This document shows, piece after piece, positions 20,843-24,498 of a stretch of 24,498 bases of DNA. Location: assembly GCA_028702395.1 (NCBI GenBank), contig JAQVOV010000009.1, forward strand, positions 1-24,498. Reading direction: 5' to 3'. Made by a program: the position numbers and the translations under genes. The DNA comes from Candidatus Omnitrophota bacterium. Its GTDB lineage: Bacteria; Omnitrophota; Gorgyraeia; JABMRN01. Position 1 is the stretch's first letter, and every line of letters begins with the position of its first letter. Below the pieces are notes generated by a model. The model did not search any database, was not told the origin of the DNA, and saw only the letters and a program-made list of their open reading frames with translations.

Positions 20843-21798
20843 TATTCTTTACTCCATACATAAATACATTTACTATCACTATCTATTCTGTAATTATAAT
20901 CCTTGAAAAAATCTACGCCTAGAAGATTTGTATCATCCTTAAAATTCACTGCTATAGGCTGGACAATGTCTAAACTCCCAACAGATAGTTTGCGTTCTAA
21001 AATAGGACATGTCATAATGCCTGATGCTGTAGAAAACGTCCTATGCTCAACCTTGTTTAAGTCTTCATTTTGAAAAGACGTTGCACTAGCTACTTCTTCA
21101 GAAAGAACAGTTGTAGAAGCCCCTGTATCCAACATCATCATTACTTCATATTTCCCACCTACTATAACAGGTATAAAAATATGTCCATGCAAAACTTCAA
21201 AAGGAATCTTAATAGAATTATACCTAGTGAAATTTTGTCCTTTATTAAGAACATCATTAACAACTTCTTCTGACAACTTTCGTTTTTCACTCAATTCCAT
21301 AAGACTATCACCATCAAAAAACATAATACATTTATGTTTTTCATCAAATATGGCTACATTTTTTAAATATGGTTGTGAATATTCAATAATTGGTATCAAA
21401 TATTTTTCAACTTCTGTCACGTTGCATTCACTATTATCAATCTCTTTTTGCACTAACAGTATAAAATTAGTGAACTCTTCAACTTTAACTTCAGTTTTCC
21501 AACCCTGAGGAAAACTTTCATCAGCAAGCCCTTTTATCATCTCTATAATCGATTGATTTTTAATATTATATATTCTTTCATAGACATTCTTGCCTGTAGC
21601 CATATAATACTTTTTATCATAGTTATCATTTAAAACCTTTTTAGACTTTGCATGATTGAAACGCATTCGCTTTGTAGCAGTATAATGCTCTGAATCTATT
21701 TCCTTTATTCTCTCACTATTGATACCTTGAAATATTAGAAATTCTAAAGCTAAAACACCCAACAGTACAAAAACATATATTTTTAATTTATTATTCAC
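20842..21798 (-). CDS. Membrane-anchored retropepsin-like aspartic protease
   Basis: A 318-aa protein with one N-terminal transmembrane segment (about 6-25: KIYVFVLLGVLALEFLIFQG) and a single-lobe aspartic protease domain at about 200-315. The domain shows HIFIPVIVGGKYEVMMMLDT and then GAS, with D224-T225-G226 as catalytic motif. The strand TFSTASGIMTCPILERKLSVG and the closing NLLGVDFFKDYNYRIDSDSK match the retropepsin-like family; a single DTGA motif implies a homodimer. Residues 60-190 are an unassigned, possibly sensory region. The GTG start overlaps the upstream stop by one base, with GGAGA 7 nt ahead. A role in processing a neighbour is inference. Confidence 0.88.
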   Translation of the reverse strand: MNNKLKIYVFVLLGVLALEFLIFQGINSERIKEIDSEHYTATKRMRFNHAKSKKVLNDNYDKKYYMATGKNVYERIYNIKNQSIIEMIKGLADESFPQGWKTEVKVEEFTNFILLVQKEIDNSECNVTEVEKYLIPIIEYSQPYLKNVAIFDEKHKCIMFFDGDSLMELSEKRKLSEEVVNDVLNKGQNFTRYNSIKIPFEVLHGHIFIPVIVGGKYEVMMMLDTGASTTVLSEEVASATSFQNEDLNKVEHRTFSTASGIMTCPILERKLSVGSLDIVQPIAVNFKDDTNLLGVDFFKDYNYRIDSDSKCIYVWSKE

Positions 21799-22979
21799 TA
21801 TATGGTCTCCAGTCTCAAATTAGGAAATTCATCTTTCTCAATATTAAAGTATTTCTTGATTGCATATATATCTAAAAAAGGATTATGTTCTAAGCTTTTT
21901 ATATCCTTTTCTTTTAAGCTGATTTGATATATTATTGTATCTCTTTTCACTGGTGGGCCATATTCCTGATCAACACTTACAAAGTGCTTACATCCTACAA
22001 CTATTTTGTTGAGCTCAAGTCCACGGCAAATTTCATAAAGATCAGTTGTTACTTTTGCAATCAAACGAATTGCTTCTTTTTTTAATGACTGTAAACTTTC
22101 ATGTTTTGTCCTGGTTCCCTTTTCTCCTGTTGTCATTTCTGCCATATCAAAATTTAAATCTAAATTTACACCACCTTTAGTTGTATAAGCTCTTATTTCA
22201 GAATTTTTTGGCGATGCTTTTATTGCAATACTTTCTACTATTTCTTCAATGCTTCGGTTTTTTTCCTTTGATAAAGCCACCATTTCCAATTGGGCTTTTT
22301 CTCTTGGCGTTATTGCATACCTACTGTTATAATTAGACCGTTCTTCCCAAATATTTCTATAATAGTTTGTTGCCTGAATCTTTAATTCTCCAGCATTTAC
22401 TTTATCTAACTTCTCTTTATAACCTTTTTCAATATCTACTAACTCTTTGGAATATTGCTCTTGCTTCTTTTCCACTTCAAGCACATAAGTTTGTCGAATT
22501 TTCTTTATTTCAACTGATTTTTTCTTAATGAAAAAATACGGCAAAAATAAATCTGCAACTAGTAACAAAACAATCAACACTATGATTCCCATAGAAACAA
22601 TTCTTTGTCTTATTCTGTATTTATAACCATCGAATTTAAATGTAATCTGACATCTAGAACATTCTAAACATATTTTTTGTTTTTTGAATAATGGAACTCT
22701 AAGTTTTTGCTTGCAGTTTGGACAAGATATTATAACTTTTTGTGCAGCAATATCACCCTTTTTTGTAGAATGTATTGTTTTAGAATTATCTGTTTTAAAG
22801 CCATGAGAACTTTTTCCGTTATTACCCTTTTTAAATTGAAAATTGTAAAAACAATATCGACATTGGTCTTCGAGATAACTCCCTTTAGGGGCACCACATC
22901 TTGGACATTCCCCATAAATCCGCCTATTGTTTTCGTGCTCTGCTTCTAGATTTCTCTCTTTTTCTCCTGGATCAAACAT
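21798..22979 (-). CDS. Zinc-ribbon transmembrane protein with coiled coil, unknown function
   Basis: The 393-aa protein starts with two zinc-ribbon-like modules: CPRC (25-28) with CRYC (40-43), and CPNC (86-89) with CSRC (107-110); C104 is an extra cysteine. A single hydrophobic segment (about 129-150, MGIIVLIVLLLVADLFLPYF) follows, then a Lys/Glu-rich coiled coil (about 152-195) and a C-terminal domain of about 200 residues that I cannot assign (motif GGVNLDLNFDMAEMTTGEKG). The zinc modules would lie in the cytoplasm and the rest outside. The ATG directly abuts the L,D-transpeptidase stop (TAG-ATG). Confidence 0.8.
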   Translation of the reverse strand: MFDPGEKERNLEAEHENNRRIYGECPRCGAPKGSYLEDQCRYCFYNFQFKKGNNGKSSHGFKTDNSKTIHSTKKGDIAAQKVIISCPNCKQKLRVPLFKKQKICLECSRCQITFKFDGYKYRIRQRIVSMGIIVLIVLLLVADLFLPYFFIKKKSVEIKKIRQTYVLEVEKKQEQYSKELVDIEKGYKEKLDKVNAGELKIQATNYYRNIWEERSNYNSRYAITPREKAQLEMVALSKEKNRSIEEIVESIAIKASPKNSEIRAYTTKGGVNLDLNFDMAEMTTGEKGTRTKHESLQSLKKEAIRLIAKVTTDLYEICRGLELNKIVVGCKHFVSVDQEYGPPVKRDTIIYQISLKEKDIKSLEHNPFLDIYAIKKYFNIEKDEFPNLRLETI

Positions 22980-23471
22980 CTACCGTCCCTTATTTGTTTT
23001 TTTAATATTTACCATAACACCTTTTTTAACCCTTTTAAAAAGGTCTATTATATCTCTATTTTTCATACGTATACAACCATGTGAAGCTGGTTTTCCTATT
23101 AGCCTCTCTTCAGGAGTACCGTGTATATAAACACATCTTTTAAAAGTGTCTATATTTTTACCTTTATTAACACCCTTTTCCAATCCTTTTAATCGTAAAA
23201 TTCTACTAGTTATTAAATCTCCTGTATCTTTATTTATCTTAGCTATTCTTCCAGTATTCCTTCGTTTTTTAAATATCGCGCCACACTTAGCAACTCTTCC
23301 TATCTTATTTGAGATAATATGTTTGCCTAAAGGAGTCTTGTTAGTACCATATTTATTGCCAATGCCGACTTTAGATGTTGAAACTTTATACTCCTTTATT
23401 CTTTTCTTATCGGAATATAAAAGAAGTTTTTGTTTTGAAATATTTACTGTCACTAGAATCTTTTTTTCCAT
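22980..23471 (-). CDS. L,D-transpeptidase (YkuD family) without signal peptide
   Basis: A 163-aa protein that is almost entirely a YkuD catalytic domain. VTVNISKQKLLLYSDKKRIK (7-26) is the opening strand pair; GTNKTPLGKHII (42-53) is the conserved TPxG region; YIHGTPEE (115-122; H117) and SHGCIRM (130-136; H131, catalytic C133, R135) form the active site. These enzymes cross-link peptidoglycan or attach lipoproteins. No signal peptide or membrane segment is present, and an in-frame stop lies nine bases upstream of the ATG, so the start cannot move out. It would remain cytoplasmic unless exported otherwise. It is the first gene of the eight-gene operon; AGG precedes the ATG. Confidence 0.9.
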   Translation of the reverse strand: MEKKILVTVNISKQKLLLYSDKKRIKEYKVSTSKVGIGNKYGTNKTPLGKHIISNKIGRVAKCGAIFKKRRNTGRIAKINKDTGDLITSRILRLKGLEKGVNKGKNIDTFKRCVYIHGTPEERLIGKPASHGCIRMKNRDIIDLFKRVKKGVMVNIKKTNKGR

Positions 23472-23488
23472 ATATACCTAACTTAACG

Positions 23489-23529
23489 ATACTTACAAAT
23501 TCAAGACCCGAGCACTAATACTTACAAAT
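23489..23529. repeat. 12-bp direct repeat upstream of the L,D-transpeptidase operon
   Basis: ATACTTACAAAT occurs at 23489-23500 and 23518-23529, a spacing of 29 bases (nearly three helical turns), just upstream of the first gene. It is a candidate binding site for the WYL regulator of the same operon. I found no convincing -35/-10 pair here. Confidence 0.45.
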
Positions 23530-23582
23530 CTACACTATCTTTTTGTGCAGCAAGTTTTTACCTATCAATACAAATGTTTTCA

Positions 23583-23849
23583 TCACTTTTGATTATTATC
23601 TTTAGTTGACTCTGAAAACAACAAAAAAAGTGCCCCTGTAATTACCCAACATACAATACATTCAATAAAAAGTAATCCTATATTTATTGATTCATAATTA
23701 CCAGGAGTATTCCAAATAAAAGTGAACCCCTTATGTTCTCTTACTGTTTGAACGTGCATAAGGAAAGGTGGGAAAAGTATAATTGCTAACTGAACAACTA
23801 TAAATACCATTAAAAGTTTCTTTTGAGCTTTGGAAATAATTATTTTCAT
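23583..23849 (-). CDS. Small two-helix membrane protein, unknown function (88 aa)
   Basis: I do not recognise this family. Two hydrophobic segments, at about 12-32 (LLMVFIVVQLAIILFPPFLM) and 56-78 (INIGLLFIECIVCWVITGAL), enclose a polar loop. The N-terminus is basic (KAQKKL) and the tail polar, suggesting both ends face the cytoplasm. AAAGGA precedes the ATG by 8 nt and a good promoter lies about 54 bases upstream of it. It is separated from the eight-gene operon by 111 bases. Confidence 0.7.
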   Translation of the reverse strand: MKIIISKAQKKLLMVFIVVQLAIILFPPFLMHVQTVREHKGFTFIWNTPGNYESINIGLLFIECIVCWVITGALFLLFSESTKDNNQK

Positions 23850-23902
23850 AATATAATCCTTTCTAAGTAATCAAAACTTACTCTTTTGTTTTCATTGGCT
23901 AC

Positions 23903-23931
23903 ATTATACCTCTTTACACATAACCCTTCAA
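23903..23931 (-). promoter_or_regulatory. Promoter upstream of the 88-aa membrane protein
   Basis: TTGAAG (23926-23931), a 17-nt spacer and a perfect TATAAT (23903-23908) lie on the minus strand. The predicted leader is about 45 nt with a proper ribosome site, unlike the leaderless arrangement seen for the peptide genes. Confidence 0.65.
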
Positions 23932-23971
23932 GAATAAACGCCAATATTATGTCGCAATATAAAATTACAGG

Positions 23972-24052
23972 TCATCTCATGAATTTACTGTAAAAAGTGT
24001 TAAATAGTGCTAACAAAATCAAAATTATTATAATTAACCCCTGAGAACTCAT
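23972..24052 (-). CDS. Tiny single-pass membrane peptide (26 aa)
   Basis: A short frame reads MSSQGLIIIILILLALFNTF and then YSKFMR. One hydrophobic helix (about 6-18) is followed by a basic tail. The Shine-Dalgarno AGGAGAGG lies a few bases before the ATG and is among the strongest in the window, and the gene sits 19 bases after the stop of the preceding small gene. That supports real translation. The shape resembles type I toxin-like or small regulatory membrane peptides, but no antisense RNA is evident, so the function is open. Confidence 0.5.
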   Translation of the reverse strand: MSSQGLIIIILILLALFNTFYSKFMR

Positions 24053-24071
24053 AATACCTCTCCTATAACTT

Positions 24072-24257
24072 TCATATTAGAAAATCCTGAAAAGCAATAT
24101 TAACAGTTTTTTTTCTTCCTGTTATAAGAGATCTGCCTCTTGCTTTAATTTTAGCTGTTTTCTTTATCTTGTATTTTAGGTCTCTAATGGTAAAATACCC
24201 CACAACCATTTGATACTTTTCTTTTAATACTTGATCTAATTTCTTTAATGTTATCAT
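24072..24257 (-). CDS. Small basic protein, unknown function (61 aa)
   Basis: I do not recognise a family. The start at 24257 is chosen for AAAGGAG 6 nt upstream; an in-frame ATG six codons earlier overlaps the preceding gene. The sequence is very basic (KKLDQVLKEKYQMVV, then KYKIKKTAKIKARGRSLITG), with no signal or membrane segment. The KARGRSLITGRKKTVNI stretch vaguely recalls the DNA-binding arm of HU-like proteins, but the protein is too short for that family. It directly follows the repeat-protein gene and precedes the 26-aa peptide. Confidence 0.6.
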   Translation of the reverse strand: MITLKKLDQVLKEKYQMVVGYFTIRDLKYKIKKTAKIKARGRSLITGRKKTVNIAFQDFLI

Positions 24258-24267
24258 AGATTCTCCT

Positions 24268-24498
24268 TTAATCATTACTCCCTACATATGTCCCATCAGG
24301 AGCTAGAATTGCTCTACTTCCACCTACATACGTTCCATCTGGTGCTAAAGTTGCCCTACTTCCTCCTACATAACTTCCATCAGGCGCTAAAGTTGACCGG
24401 TTTCCTCCTACATAACTTCCATCAGGTGCTAAAGTTGATCTGCTATGATACGCTCCGAGAGTAAATAGAATCGTATCTAACAGTTGACTTACGATAGT
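24268..24498 (-). CDS. Protein with 14-residue tandem repeats, C-terminal part (runs off the window)
   Basis: The last 76 residues of a larger protein were translated directly. After SQLLDTILFTLGAYHS come four repeats of RSTLAPDGSYVGGN-type sequence (R-[SA]-x-L-APDG-[ST]-YVG), ending GTYVGSND. The 14-residue period with DGxYVGG suggests a beta-repeat fold of stacked two-strand units. I do not recognise the family with confidence. The stop at 24268-24270 overlaps the ribosome site of the next gene, so the two are probably co-transcribed. Confidence 0.75.
   Translation of the reverse strand, partial: TIVSQLLDTILFTLGAYHSRSTLAPDGSYVGGNRSTLAPDGSYVGGSRATLAPDGTYVGGSRAILAPDGTYVGSND
24281..24448. repeat. 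Four 42-bp tandem repeats within a coding region
   Basis: Units start at 24281, 24323, 24365 and 24407, each beginning CCTACATA and encoding 14 residues. Units 3 and 4 are the most alike; unit 1 at the protein C-terminus is the most diverged. Confidence 0.85.

Noticed and set aside
24072..24257. HU/IHF-type DNA-binding protein
   Set aside because: Only a short basic stretch resembles the HU arm; the protein is about 30 residues too short and lacks the N-terminal HU helices.

Overview
This is an AT-rich bacterial window in which every convincing gene lies on the minus strand, so transcription runs from high to low coordinates. A TolC-type outer-membrane protein, lipoproteins and periplasm-type secreted proteins indicate a Gram-negative (diderm) cell. 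My best guess is an uncultivated candidate phylum such as Omnitrophota. That rests on overall gene style and the small peptide family described below, not on a marker gene. No rRNA, tRNA, CRISPR array or complete transposase is visible.

Region 1 (1-8.7 kb) mixes housekeeping-type genes with six copies of a small cysteine-containing protein family. The housekeeping-type genes are a TolC-family N-terminus, an AlkD-like DNA glycosylase, an alpha/beta hydrolase, a PNPOx-like flavoprotein, a GIY-YIG protein, a YiiX-like membrane hydrolase and a CDF transporter. The small proteins (69-83 aa) share a near-constant first 24 residues (MK-x-Y...P...L...QA-x-L...C24). The rest is hypervariable but always holds two further cysteines and usually a TPKG-like motif. 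The copies lie at 797-1048, 1045-1263, 3858-4097, 4231-4452, 7497-7745 and 8032-8241, and a possible C-terminal remnant lies at 7783-7875. The intervals between genes are full of short repeats: GTAGGGGC hairpins, GCTCG-rich arrays, a tandem 45-bp repeat and a two-hairpin element of about 160 bp.

Region 2 (8.7-15 kb) is a toxin-antitoxin or defence-like island. A five-gene operon reads AbiEi_2-like regulator, nucleotidyltransferase, PPP-type phosphatase, XRE-like HTH protein, then an unknown 409-aa protein. It has a strong promoter and an 11-bp inverted-repeat operator. A second, classical AbiEi/AbiEii pair with its own consensus promoter and operator lies between two 182-bp direct repeats, each carrying the 3' end of a GIY-YIG gene. 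One copy is the intact gene and the other is a truncated remnant.

Region 3 (15.4-23.5 kb) is a compact eight-gene operon with overlaps or gaps of a few bases. In transcription order it encodes a signal-less L,D-transpeptidase, a membrane zinc-ribbon protein, a membrane-anchored retropepsin-like protease, a WYL regulator, a Sel1/LprI-like lipoprotein, a secreted calcium-loop protein, a 653-aa protein with seven zinc-ribbon repeats around a Vsr-like nuclease domain, and a secreted protein. I do not recognise this combination as a described system. Region 4 (23.5-24.5 kb) has small membrane proteins, one of only 26 aa, and the C-terminus of a protein with four 14-residue repeats.

The best candidates for something undescribed are the six-member peptide family, the AbiE-like plus phosphatase operon, and the eight-gene WYL operon.
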